Assembly: GCA_905221615.1 (NCBI GenBank)
Contig: CAJNDT010005913.1
Span: forward strand, 1,054,001-1,118,000
DNA from: Symbiodinium sp. CCMP2592
Lineage: Eukaryota; Sar; Dinophyceae; Suessiales; Symbiodiniaceae
Reading direction: 5' to 3'
DNA length: 64,000 nt
In this document: piece by piece, positions 47,539-56,504 of the stretch
Numbering within the stretch: the first letter of the stretch is position 1
Layout: each line of letters begins with the position of its first letter
The notes under the pieces: generated by a model
The model's database searches: none
Seen by the model: only the letters and a program-made list of their open reading frames with translations
Told to the model about the DNA's origin: nothing
Program-made: the position numbers and the translations under genes

Positions 47539-48501
47539 ATGAATTCGAATGTTCTTGTATGTGGTGTTGCTGGGATCGGGCTGATCGCAATAGCTGGCAT
47601 TCTGTTATTCAGCAGTAGTTCGGATGAGCCCACGCTCCAAAATGCCGCTGCTTCAAATCAAGCCCAGGTCAGTATCGATCCGGCCTCGAGCGCCTATGCA
47701 CTGCCAGAAGCCGATGAGAGTCAGCCGGAAGCCTTGGAAGATCTCACTCGCGATCTACAAGCACCGCGTCGAGACGCTCCAGGCGGTCGGAATCAGCGTG
47801 ACCGATTCGCAGACTTTGAAAATCGGCTGGTGCAGTTTGATGCAGACGGAGACGGCATGCTCAATGCAGAAGAGCGTGATGCGATGGCGAACTCTTTCCG
47901 CCAACGGATGACAGAGCGATTTGATACAGACGGTGACGGCATAGTCAGCATCGAAGAACAGTTTGCAGCTCGTCGAGAGTTCATGCTCAACTCTCGCCGA
48001 GGTGAGCGGATGCGCAATGAGTTTGATGCTGATGGGGACGGCACCCTCAATGAAGAAGAACTCGCAGCAATGAATGCTGAACTCGACGCACGAGAAGCAG
48101 AACGCATGGCTGAAATTGTCGCGCAGTACGACACCAATGGCGATGGAGAGATGTCACTCGAAGAGACTGTTGCCATGCAAGACCAACAGTTCCAAGAACG
48201 ACGAAACCAGATGGATCAGTTTGCGGCTCAGTTTGATCAGGATGGGGATGGGAATCTCAACGCCGACGAGCGAGTAGATGCACGAGATACCATGATCGAA
48301 CAGCGAGAGCTTGACCGCTTCCTGCGACGCTACGACACCAACGGCGATGGCGAAATCGGGACAAGCGATTACGACCGGTTCACCGATGCGTATGGGAAAA
48401 AGGAACCCTATGCGGATGTCAATCGCGACGGGATCTACAACATGGATGATGTCGTGATGTTCCGTGACATGACTGAGCATGTCAATGGCGACGAAGAGTG
48501 A
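47539..48501 (+). CDS. Membrane-anchored or exported EF-hand repeat protein
   Basis: A 320-residue protein with a hydrophobic N-terminal helix (VAGIGLIAIAGILLFSS, residues 9-27) acting as signal or anchor. From residue 90 on it carries seven calcium-loop motifs, e.g. DADGDGMLNAEE, DTDGDGIVSIEE, DADGDGTLNEEE, DTNGDGEMSLEE, DQDGDGNLNADE, DTNGDGEIGTSD and a looser DVNRDGIYNMDD, separated by Arg/Met/Gln-rich helices. That spacing is of calmodulin-like EF hands outside the cytoplasm; members are frequent in planctomycetes. A Ca-dependent structural or binding role is inferred. ATG 47539 is preceded by GGGAG. Confidence 0.85.
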   Translation: MNSNVLVCGVAGIGLIAIAGILLFSSSSDEPTLQNAAASNQAQVSIDPASSAYALPEADESQPEALEDLTRDLQAPRRDAPGGRNQRDRFADFENRLVQFDADGDGMLNAEERDAMANSFRQRMTERFDTDGDGIVSIEEQFAARREFMLNSRRGERMRNEFDADGDGTLNEEELAAMNAELDAREAERMAEIVAQYDTNGDGEMSLEETVAMQDQQFQERRNQMDQFAAQFDQDGDGNLNADERVDARDTMIEQRELDRFLRRYDTNGDGEIGTSDYDRFTDAYGKKEPYADVNRDGIYNMDDVVMFRDMTEHVNGDEE

Positions 48502-48517
48502 GCTCTATATAGATCGT

Positions 48518-48838
48518 TTATTCGAAATCGTATGAAACGACATTCGCATAGACCGGTGCCAACTGGTTGCCGTCGAAGTAGCCCGCGGCTTGCGCACACT
48601 GAATAGCGAGCCAATCACCTGCGATGAGGTTCGGGCCAACACTATTGAGTGCGAGATTCGATTGCTCGAACTCATATCCAATCAGCGAACTCTCGATGCC
48701 GACTTCCTCCAGAATGAGCATTTGCTCCGATTCTGCGAGTTCTGAGGTGCGTTGTTGACCGCATGCACCAAGCAGGAGGGTGGTTGGAATCGCGGCAATC
48801 AAAGCCGCACGCAAACTGAGTGTGTTCGTCGAGCGCAT
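48518..48838 (-). CDS. Small lipoprotein of unknown function
   Basis: A 106-residue protein with a type II signal peptide: basic start, hydrophobic core (LIAAIPTTLLLGAC) and the lipobox LGAC-G, so Cys26 is expected to be lipidated. The mature 80 residues (EEVGIESSLIGYEFEQSNLALN, IAGDWLAIQCAQAAGYFDGN) match no family I recognise. It is convergent with the EF-hand gene and divergent from the TpsB gene across 197 bases. Confidence 0.7.
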   Translation of the reverse strand: MRSTNTLSLRAALIAAIPTTLLLGACGQQRTSELAESEQMLILEEVGIESSLIGYEFEQSNLALNSVGPNLIAGDWLAIQCAQAAGYFDGNQLAPVYANVVSYDFE

Positions 48839-49035
48839 AGTGTCCCCATCGAGTCATTTCGAAGCGATCTTGTGCGGAATAGCGAAACACCATGAGAGTG
48901 ATCAACATTGCGCTTCGATTGTGTCGATATGGAGATAGATACCACAAAAAGCCCCCAATTCCTAGGATTTTATCGGCATCGAGTGTTAAATTACCGGTAG
49001 GGACAGTGGTCGAACGAACATGCATGGAGTGCATT

Positions 49036-50991
49036 GTGCCGCGTCTCAGACTCTTCAATCTCACTCTTCCAGTGACTGCCTTGGGCGCAACGCTATCGGC
49101 CACGCCGCTATCCTTCTGCGCAACAACCACTTATGCCGCAGGAGCCTTTGTGACACAACCAGAACCTTCATCTGCCGGGGTGGAGCCATCCCGAGATGGA
49201 CAAGGCTATCGTGTGACAGGTATTCGTTTGGGATATGGGATTGAGCACCCTGATGCCCCAAACCTCGAAAATCTTCTCCAGATTCAAGTTCCTCTCACAC
49301 TGACAGAGCAAGGCTACATCGGTGCCGTCGAAGGGGCAGCGACCGAATCCATCACGATCGGCCTGATCGGATCTGAAGGCCCTGTGACGCTCTACGGCAG
49401 TGCTCTAGCGACGATTATCCAGGCGGTGCGCGATGAGATGGAATCTCAGTACGGCTTCCTTGGTCATCTCGTGACACCATCTCCGAACGAGATCGCCTTC
49501 CAGACTACACAAGAAGATCTTCGTGGACCTGGAGATTTCCCACTGACGATACTGATCTGGCCGGCGTCCGTTGGTGAAGTCCGGACAGTCGCGCTCGGAG
49601 ACCGCATCGCAGAGCGAGATTCAGAAGACGACGAATCCAACATCAATCATACAGCTCACAAGCGCCAACGCATCCGACTTGATATCGCTCAAGGAGATCT
49701 GCTGACCAAGAGGACCGTCGACGATGAAATCCATAGACTGAATCGTCACCCTGGTCGGAGAGCGGATGTCTCCATCGCCCCGTCTGATGAACAAGGCAAA
49801 GTCGTTGTTGACTACCTGATCTCGGAACCGAAGCAATGGACCGCGTACGCAAGCATTTCCAACACAGGTACTCGCAGCACCAACGAATGGCAAGAACGCT
49901 TCGGGTTCGTGCATCGCCAACTCACTGGGCAAGATGACATCCTGCAAATCGACTACATCACCGCGGCATTCGACTCTTCACACGCGATACTCGGCTCGTA
50001 TTCTTTCGACCTCGGACCTGATTTCCGCGCCAAAGTCCACGGGCGATGGAATCAATACACCGCATCAGATGTCGGACTCGGATTCGAGAGCTTCAAAGGC
50101 GAGGGGTATGAATACGGCGTCGAGATCTCGACCAATGTTTGGCAAGACGGCCCTCGATTCCTCGACCTCTTTGGTGGAATCCGCTTCGAGAACATTGATG
50201 TGGACAATCGTGTCCTTCTGATCACAGGGAATGAGAACTTCTTGCTCCCGTTTGCCGGACTCCGCTATCAAAAATCAACGCCGCTCCATACCTCGTATGG
50301 TGAAATACGATTCGAAACCAACCTTGCACGTGCGGCTGGTACGAGCGAGAATCGGATCGGTGCATTGGGCCGACCACTCGCAGAGAATGAGTTCTCAACA
50401 CTGAGCGGGCAGCTGACACACTCCTTTTTCCTCGAACCGATATTTGACCCAAAGGGATTCCGAGGTGATCGAGGAATAGACGACATGACATTGGCGCATG
50501 AGTTGGTTCTTTCTGTGCGCGGTCAGAGCAGTTTGGGGTCTCGATTGGTCCCCAACTTCCAGACAGTCGCCGGCGGTGCTTCGAGTGTTCGGGGATACAA
50601 GGAGTCGGTTGCGGTGGGGGATAACGCGATTATCGGAACCATCGAATACCGATTCCATCTCGGCAAAGCGACTCCGGTCACGACCGAAACAACAAATTTG
50701 TTCGGTTCTTCCTTCAGAAATGCAAGAACTCGACCTTATGGGGCGGCGGATTGGGATCTCATCTTCTCTGGATTCGTAGATATAGGACGGGTAACCGTAC
50801 AGGACGCCCTCTTCTTTGAAAATGATGAGACTCTGGTTGGCGTAGGTGTCGGAATCGAGGCACAGTTAAAGCGAAATCTAACGCTCCGTTTGAACTACGG
50901 GATGGCGCTCACCAGAATCGGCGGCGGATTGACGACCGCCACAGATGTTGGGGACTCGAGGTTGCATTTCAGCGCAACCGTTGCTTTCTGA
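49036..50991 (+). CDS. TpsB-type two-partner secretion outer-membrane transporter
   Basis: An Omp85-superfamily protein of about 651 residues. After a signal peptide (LFNLTLPVTALGATLSATPLSFCA) comes a periplasmic region with POTRA-like structure (RRADVSIAPSDEQGKVVVDYLISEPK) and a C-terminal beta-barrel; VAGGASSVRGYKESVAVGDN holds the VRGY/F motif of ShlB/FhaC. TpsB proteins move one cognate TpsA exoprotein across the outer membrane; the FHA-domain gene follows 25 bases later. I choose GTG 49036 with GGAG at 49026-49029; ATG 49024 is an alternative, and the frame is open to 48892. The barrel ends in FSATVAF with terminal Phe, as expected for outer-membrane insertion. Confidence 0.85.
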   Translation: MPRLRLFNLTLPVTALGATLSATPLSFCATTTYAAGAFVTQPEPSSAGVEPSRDGQGYRVTGIRLGYGIEHPDAPNLENLLQIQVPLTLTEQGYIGAVEGAATESITIGLIGSEGPVTLYGSALATIIQAVRDEMESQYGFLGHLVTPSPNEIAFQTTQEDLRGPGDFPLTILIWPASVGEVRTVALGDRIAERDSEDDESNINHTAHKRQRIRLDIAQGDLLTKRTVDDEIHRLNRHPGRRADVSIAPSDEQGKVVVDYLISEPKQWTAYASISNTGTRSTNEWQERFGFVHRQLTGQDDILQIDYITAAFDSSHAILGSYSFDLGPDFRAKVHGRWNQYTASDVGLGFESFKGEGYEYGVEISTNVWQDGPRFLDLFGGIRFENIDVDNRVLLITGNENFLLPFAGLRYQKSTPLHTSYGEIRFETNLARAAGTSENRIGALGRPLAENEFSTLSGQLTHSFFLEPIFDPKGFRGDRGIDDMTLAHELVLSVRGQSSLGSRLVPNFQTVAGGASSVRGYKESVAVGDNAIIGTIEYRFHLGKATPVTTETTNLFGSSFRNARTRPYGAADWDLIFSGFVDIGRVTVQDALFFENDETLVGVGVGIEAQLKRNLTLRLNYGMALTRIGGGLTTATDVGDSRLHFSATVAF

Positions 50992-51016
50992 CATACACCT
51001 ATTGGAGGATCTTCCA

Positions 51017-53629
51017 ATGACAACCAAAGACATGAACTTCCCTCGCGGGCGACTCAGCGCCGCGCTTATAGCCTTTGCTGGTCTGAGCATGGGACTCGCG
51101 ACACCGCTTGCCTTTGCGAATCCACACGAGGATGATGCCACAATCGTCGCTGGCACGGCGATCTTTGACGCCAACGGCAATCTCTTGACCATCACAACCA
51201 GTGATATGTCGATCATCGATTGGCTTTCGTTCAACATCGGAGTTGGAGAGACTGTCCAGTTCATCATGCCTAACGCGCAGTCGCGTGTGCTCAATCGCAT
51301 CAGCGGAGCAACACCTTCAGAGATCAATGGCACGCTGACGGCGAATGGTCAGGTGTTCTTGGTGAATCCATCAGGGATCGTCTTTGGTGAGAACGCCGTG
51401 GTCAACGCGGGCAGTCTGTACGCCGCAGCAGGAAACATCTCCAATGCGGACTTCGCGTCAGAGACCTACCGATTCACTGATCTCTCCGGATCTGTGATCA
51501 ATCGTGGACACCTGCAAGGCAATGTCATCGCGATGCTTGGTGGTCAAGTCGCAAACATGGGAACGATCTCTGCTCCAGAAGGCACAGTGATCATGGCCGC
51601 CGGTGAGCAGGTTCTCATCGGGACGCATCTTGGAAGCCGATTCGTTGAGATCGAAGTCCCTCTCAGTGCCTCTGAGGCAACCACAACCGAGAACTCTGCA
51701 CCTCGACTCGCGGCGGGTGATATCTATTCCATCGCCGCATGGAATACAGGGACGATCGAAGCGGACCATGTGTTCATGAAAGCCGAGGGCGGCGATGTCC
51801 TGGTTTCTGGAAACATCGATGCGACTGGAGTTGATGACAACGGGTTCCTCACTGTTCGTGGCGACAACATCATCGTTGAGCAAAACGCCGAAAGCAGAGG
51901 AACCCCGATCACCGCTGGATCGGTCAAGATGACCGCTGGACCAAGTGGTGTGATCGATCTCGGGACGAACATTCACTCAACAGGAGCCGGCATCGCATTC
52001 TTTGGTGATGTCCGACTCACAGAGAGTGTTGCCCTCAACAGCTCAGGAGCTTTCAGCGACACCATCTTCAGTGGCGATGTTTATTCTGAAGCTGGTGAGT
52101 ACAACACACTCAGCGTCTTTGCTAGCAACGGCGATGCGTACTTTGGTGGAGCGATCGGTGTAAACCCAACGAGTGATCAACGACTCGGATTCCTCGATGT
52201 CGATACGCGCTTGACCTCATATCTTGACAATGTCTCCACACGCGACGGCATGACGCTCATGGGATACACAGAGATCCGAGGCCCAAGCGTGACATTCCAT
52301 ACCGGCACAGGCACCACGCTCTTCGGCGGTCACCTGTTCTCCTATATCCGCGGCGGGTCCGATGTCGCATTTATGTACGACGGCGAAGTCTGGACTGGGG
52401 ACGGCGAAGGAAGAACCCCCTTCAAGTTCCAAGGTAACATTGGGACAGGCATCCCATTCCACGATGTTCCGAATCAAGGACCATTCCGTACCGTTCGATT
52501 CGGCGACGACCTTGTAGGACCATCTCAAGTCGCAGCGGCATTCTTGTTCTCGAATGCGGCGACAGAAGGCTTAGGTTTGATGGATGCCGGTGCGATTGAC
52601 CTCTCAAGCCGATTCTTCATCTCCGCGACCGATGGGATCTATGCCGGTCGAGGACAAAAAATTACTTCGTTCGGTTCCATTCAGTTCGCAGCAAAGAGCT
52701 TGGGATCGACAACAATCCAACTCAGCGATGTGAACGCGTTGGGTGACATTCGCATTCTTTCACAAGGCCGTGCGGGCAATGAAATCGTGCTCCTAGGCCA
52801 TCTCGGCGGACTGATCCACGGCACTGGTAATGAGGGTGATCGTTCTGGTACTGGATATGACGAGCAAGCCGCGGAACTGATTGCATCGGGGACCATTCTT
52901 CTTGATGGCACCATTGTCACAGACGCTGGTGGAGCGATGATCGGTGCCGAGGATGTGATTCTCGCAAACAACGCAGGAAGCGGCACCACGCTTGGACTCG
53001 CAATCGAGACCTTCCCAGGCGGCGTCTCACTCGCAAACTTCATGGGAACGCTCCCAGCGACCAGCGGACAGGTCTACGCATATGACCTGACTTTGGGGCC
53101 GTTGCTGAACATGAACCCACCAACCACCCAAGCGAACCTTGGTTCCGCATTGGCAGATGAAGATCAAATCCGATTGCGCGACGATGAACCTTACCTCGCA
53201 CAGCGTCAGGTGCTCATCGAGCTCGGACTCGCGCCGACCTATGTGTCAGGAAGTACTGTCCGCGAAGGCGCCCTGACTGGTGCTGAGCGATACACCGTCG
53301 CTCCGGATCAATCCCCAACGCTGATCATGGATCGCTTATCCCAACGCAGTGTTGATCGTTTGACCTCAGCGTACATCTCCCTCTTCGGCCAACTCGATGA
53401 GGAATCAGGTGCACGACCTGGAATCAGCCAGGTTACCGAGCGCCTGAATAGCGATGATCAGAATGAAGTCGATATCGTGATGTCACAGATTGGGATCATC
53501 CTCGATCGGATCGCGCTGCTTGAACTGACCCCGCTTGAGGTTGAGCGAGCTCAGACTCAACTCTTGGATATGATCCGTCCAAACTCGATGGATGCATCCA
53601 AGTTCCGCTCTCAATGGGCGAAGAACTGA
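51017..53629 (+). CDS. TpsA-type exoprotein with filamentous-haemagglutinin N-terminal domain
   Basis: An 870-residue secreted protein. Signal peptide: LSAALIAFAGLSMGLATPLAFA-NP. Residues 35-160 form the TPS domain recognised by TpsB (DWLSFNIGVGETVQFIM, GQVFLVNPSGIVFGENAVVNAG; NPxG motif present), then right-handed beta-helix-type repeats with alternating short strands (GNISNADFASE, GDIYSIAAWNTGTIEADHVFM). The last 150 residues are a helical region rather than repeats. It is short for this group. ATG 51017 has GGAGG at 51004-51008. The TpsB partner lies just upstream. Likely surface-exposed or released adhesin; no toxin or peptidase module is seen. Confidence 0.88.
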   Translation: MTTKDMNFPRGRLSAALIAFAGLSMGLATPLAFANPHEDDATIVAGTAIFDANGNLLTITTSDMSIIDWLSFNIGVGETVQFIMPNAQSRVLNRISGATPSEINGTLTANGQVFLVNPSGIVFGENAVVNAGSLYAAAGNISNADFASETYRFTDLSGSVINRGHLQGNVIAMLGGQVANMGTISAPEGTVIMAAGEQVLIGTHLGSRFVEIEVPLSASEATTTENSAPRLAAGDIYSIAAWNTGTIEADHVFMKAEGGDVLVSGNIDATGVDDNGFLTVRGDNIIVEQNAESRGTPITAGSVKMTAGPSGVIDLGTNIHSTGAGIAFFGDVRLTESVALNSSGAFSDTIFSGDVYSEAGEYNTLSVFASNGDAYFGGAIGVNPTSDQRLGFLDVDTRLTSYLDNVSTRDGMTLMGYTEIRGPSVTFHTGTGTTLFGGHLFSYIRGGSDVAFMYDGEVWTGDGEGRTPFKFQGNIGTGIPFHDVPNQGPFRTVRFGDDLVGPSQVAAAFLFSNAATEGLGLMDAGAIDLSSRFFISATDGIYAGRGQKITSFGSIQFAAKSLGSTTIQLSDVNALGDIRILSQGRAGNEIVLLGHLGGLIHGTGNEGDRSGTGYDEQAAELIASGTILLDGTIVTDAGGAMIGAEDVILANNAGSGTTLGLAIETFPGGVSLANFMGTLPATSGQVYAYDLTLGPLLNMNPPTTQANLGSALADEDQIRLRDDEPYLAQRQVLIELGLAPTYVSGSTVREGALTGAERYTVAPDQSPTLIMDRLSQRSVDRLTSAYISLFGQLDEESGARPGISQVTERLNSDDQNEVDIVMSQIGIILDRIALLELTPLEVERAQTQLLDMIRPNSMDASKFRSQWAKN

Positions 53630-53658
53630 GCGAATATTCAGAGCTCAAGCAGGTGACC

Positions 53659-54378
53659 ATGCCGATCGTTGATGTTGCTCTGCTCCCAGAGCACGCGCCC
53701 AAATCACAGGTTGAGTCTCACACGCTCATCGTGGTCGATGTCCTTCGCGCGACGACCACAATCGCCGCGGCGTTCCATGCCGGTGCTCGCACGATCCTGC
53801 CAGTTCGCGATGTTGATCACGCGAGACATATCGCGAGTGCTCTACACAACTCCTTCCTTTGTGGCGAGCGCGACGGTCTCCCTCCAGCAGGATTCAAACT
53901 GGGGAACTCACCGCTTGAATACACCAGCGATGTTGTTCAGGGACTAGACCTCATATTGACCACGACCAACGGTACCCGTGCTCTCTCCATGCTCGATCGG
54001 GCACGAACAGTGCTCATCGGGTCGATTGTCAATCGAGGAGCGGTGTGCGACTACGCAGAGGGCACAGACACAACCATCATCTGCGCCGGAACTCATCAGC
54101 AGGTATCAGCAGATGATTGCTATGCCGCAGGACTGATGGTTGATCGGCTCATCCAACTCGGTGCCCAACCAACAGAATCTGCTCAGTTGATTGCCGATGC
54201 GACCAATCATGCGATCGATCAGCATGGCTCGATTCATGAGGCACTCAGAGCAACTGTCCACGGCAAGCGCCTCATCGAGCTGGGTATGGATCGGGACATC
54301 GAGTACGCTTCACGCGTGGATCTGCTCGATGTGGTTCCGGTGTACGATGTCCCGAGCCATCGGATCACAGCGGGCTAG
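53659..54378 (+). CDS. comB: 2-phosphosulfolactate phosphatase (ComB family)
   Basis: A 239-residue protein with ComB features: VVDVLRATTTIAAAF, CGERDGLPPAGFKLGNSPLEY, LTTTNGTRAL and IGSIVNRGAVCDY. ComB dephosphorylates 2-phosphosulfolactate to 3-sulfolactate, a step of coenzyme M synthesis in methanogens; bacterial members occur without that pathway and may serve sulfolactate formation. The other sulfolactate genes (comA, comC) are not seen here. I choose ATG 53659 (MPIVDVALLPEH); the frame is open to 53614, which would overlap the TpsA end. gpmA follows after 11 bases. Confidence 0.88.
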   Translation: MPIVDVALLPEHAPKSQVESHTLIVVDVLRATTTIAAAFHAGARTILPVRDVDHARHIASALHNSFLCGERDGLPPAGFKLGNSPLEYTSDVVQGLDLILTTTNGTRALSMLDRARTVLIGSIVNRGAVCDYAEGTDTTIICAGTHQQVSADDCYAAGLMVDRLIQLGAQPTESAQLIADATNHAIDQHGSIHEALRATVHGKRLIELGMDRDIEYASRVDLLDVVPVYDVPSHRITAG

Positions 54379-54389
54379 AATGAGGTTCA

Positions 54390-55160
54390 ATGACCTCAAA
54401 CAGGGAGCCGCTTGTGTACACACTCGTCCTCATCCGTCACGGCCAGAGTACTTGGAACAAAGAGAACCGCTTCACGGGCTGGAAAGATGTCCCGCTCAGC
54501 GAGCAAGGTCATGATGAAGCAACTGAGGCAGGCAAACTGCTTGCTCAGGAAGGGTTCAGCTTTGATCTTGCGTACACCTCCGTGCTCAAACGAGCAATCG
54601 GCACGCTCTGGCATGTACTCGAAGAGATGGACCTCATGTGGCTCCCAGTGACCAGAGCTTGGCAGCTCAACGAGCGTCATTACGGAGCGCTCCAGGGACT
54701 CAACAAGTCCGAAACCGCCGAGAAGCACGGCGAGGACCAGGTCAAGATCTGGCGCCGATCCTACGACACGCCACCACCAGCTCTTGAAACCTCGGATGAA
54801 CGCTGGCCTGGACATGATCGTCGTTACGCCGGACTCGATCCCAAAGACATTCCAACCACCGAGTGTTTGAAAGATACCGTCGAACGCGTGATCCCTTACT
54901 GGAATAACGAGATCGCTCCGAAGATCAAGGATGGCAAACGACTCATCATCGCAGCGCACGGCAACTCTTTGCGTGCACTTGTGAAGTACCTCGATGGGAT
55001 CTCTGACGAAGAGATCGTCGGAGTCAACATCCCGACAGGAATGCCTCTGGTCTATGAACTGGATGCTGAACTGAAACCGATTTCAAAGAGATACCTCGGC
55101 GATGCGGAAGCTGTGGAAGCCGCGATGGCTGCTGTTGCCGCTCAAGGCAAAGCGAAGTAA
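54390..55160 (+). CDS. gpmA: 2,3-bisphosphoglycerate-dependent phosphoglycerate mutase
   Basis: A 256-residue histidine-phosphatase superfamily enzyme. [20 protein letters not shown] carries the phosphorylated His in [17 protein letters not shown] and [17 protein letters not shown] hold the remaining active-site residues (Glu and second His). It interconverts 3- and 2-phosphoglycerate using 2,3-bisphosphoglycerate. Length fits GpmA. It follows comB by 11 bases on the same strand. The genome also has the unrelated aPGM at 6063-7349. Confidence 0.95.
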   Translation: MTSNREPLVYTLVLIRHGQSTWNKENRFTGWKDVPLSEQGHDEATEAGKLLAQEGFSFDLAYTSVLKRAIGTLWHVLEEMDLMWLPVTRAWQLNERHYGALQGLNKSETAEKHGEDQVKIWRRSYDTPPPALETSDERWPGHDRRYAGLDPKDIPTTECLKDTVERVIPYWNNEIAPKIKDGKRLIIAAHGNSLRALVKYLDGISDEEIVGVNIPTGMPLVYELDAELKPISKRYLGDAEAVEAAMAAVAAQGKAK

Positions 55161-55167
55161 ATCAACC

Positions 55168-55314
55168 CTAGCGATGAAGCTCTTGCTTGAGTTGAACACG
55201 CCGTTTTTTGCTCGCTTCACGCTTGCGTCTTTTGCGTGAGATACCCGGTAGCTTATTGAGCAAGCTATCTCCCCATACGGCAAGCCGGTTCGGTTTGGTG
55301 TGTCCGTGTTTCAT
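55168..55314 (-). CDS. Small, very basic protein of unknown function
   Basis: A 48-residue frame (50 if the ATG at 55318-55320 is used). It reads MKHGHTKPNRLAVWGDSL, then KLPGISRKRRKREASKKRR and ends QELHR. The ATG at 55314 overlaps the stop of the upstream aminopeptidase gene as ATGA, a sign of coupled translation. It is too short for most automatic calls. The cluster of Arg and Lys suggests nucleic-acid or ribosome binding; no family is recognised. Confidence rests on the tight overlap, absence of stops and the ordered composition. Confidence 0.6.
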   Translation of the reverse strand: MKHGHTKPNRLAVWGDSLLNKLPGISRKRRKREASKKRRVQLKQELHR

Positions 55315-56477
55315 GCCCATGTCAGATCGGTCTGGAGTGTGTTAAAGTTCTCGATGCCGTCCTTCGTCACAGCGACCATATCCTCGATGCGGATTCCACC
55401 AATCGCTTTGCAGTACAGTCCCGGCTCGATAGTCAGCACATCCCCCTCAACCAGCTCTGGGCCTCCCACATCGATCAGTGGGGGTTCGTGGACATCCAGC
55501 CCGATCCCGTGCCCTGTACCGTGAGGCATCGTGCAAGCAGTATCTGGAGCGTCCAATTCGGGCAGTCCCATTGAATACCCATTCGCCTCGATGACCTTGA
55601 TCGTCGCTGCGTGCACAGCATCAGCAGTCACTCCTGCTCGCGTCGCATTCTCCGCGGCTTTCTTTGCTTCGATGACCGTCTTGTGCATCTTCGCGACCTC
55701 GTCAGGGATATCACCGTGGACAACACAGCGTGTGCAATCGCCGTGATAGTGGGATGACTTGATGTATGGGAACAGATCGATGATGATCGGCTGTCCTGTA
55801 AAGAGCTGACCAGCCCCTCGATCGTGACAGTCCGCACCGATTGGCCCTCCCGCGACGATGGAGCCGTGGGGTGTTGCTCCGCCGTGCTTGAGGAACCAGA
55901 TATCAATCAACTCGAACATCCGCTCTGATGTCAGCGGGGCACCCTCAAGAATCAAACCACCGTCCGAAGCTGCGTTTGAGCGTGCAATCGTCTCACACGC
56001 CATCTGCATGCATCCTTCGGAGATCTTCTGAGCATCCCGCAGATGCTGGAGCTCCTCCGCATCCTTCGATCGCCGATCGCGGACTCCGAGATCTGGATCA
56101 CAGTCAATTGTGATCCCTGCTTTCTGAATGTAGTGAGAATAAACCGCTGGGAGTGTGCGATCGGTGGTGATGTGGTCGATCCCTTTGACGCGCAAGCACT
56201 CGGCAACCGACTGAGCCGTCTCGAGTTCACGATCACCGATCTCCCAGTCCTTGGGCGCAAAGTCCTTCGGACAGACCACTTCATCCGCTCGTGCATCCCT
56301 TCGTGCTCGTTGCATTTCGATATCGCGAATAATGAGCAGTCGATGCTTCGGATCACCAGGTAGTTCGATGAGCGCAGTCGGATCACCCACAGCAAATCGG
56401 ATGCGATGGTAAAGAGCAAGGTTAGTCATTGGGCTTCCCGCAAAGACCACGGCATGATTGTTGTTTGATCCTGTCAT
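55311..56477 (-). CDS. M24-family metallopeptidase (Xaa-Pro aminopeptidase-like)
   Basis: A 388-residue pita-bread-fold peptidase from ATG 56477 (the frame is open to 56726 over the divergent gene). Metal ligands are complete: IIIDLFPYIKSSHYHGDCTR (Asp, Asp), HGTGHGIGLDVHEPP (His), TIEPGLY (Glu) and GIRIEDM (Glu). The N-terminal half (TNLALYHRIRFAVGDPTALIEL) is the creatinase/prolidase-like domain. Enzymes of this group remove N-terminal residues before proline or split X-Pro dipeptides. It is coupled to a small basic protein and divergent from exonuclease III. Confidence 0.9.
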   Translation of the reverse strand: MTGSNNNHAVVFAGSPMTNLALYHRIRFAVGDPTALIELPGDPKHRLLIIRDIEMQRARRDARADEVVCPKDFAPKDWEIGDRELETAQSVAECLRVKGIDHITTDRTLPAVYSHYIQKAGITIDCDPDLGVRDRRSKDAEELQHLRDAQKISEGCMQMACETIARSNAASDGGLILEGAPLTSERMFELIDIWFLKHGGATPHGSIVAGGPIGADCHDRGAGQLFTGQPIIIDLFPYIKSSHYHGDCTRCVVHGDIPDEVAKMHKTVIEAKKAAENATRAGVTADAVHAATIKVIEANGYSMGLPELDAPDTACTMPHGTGHGIGLDVHEPPLIDVGGPELVEGDVLTIEPGLYCKAIGGIRIEDMVAVTKDGIENFNTLQTDLTWA

Positions 56478-56504
56478 ACGCAACCATAGACCTACAGTGT
56501 TCGC

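Noticed and set aside
47840-48480. Repetitive DNA, considered as tandem repeat element
   Set aside because: It is explained by seven EF-hand motifs in one coding frame.
48892-49035. Upstream extension of TpsB to 48892
   Set aside because: The extra residues precede a good signal peptide and have no ribosome-binding site.
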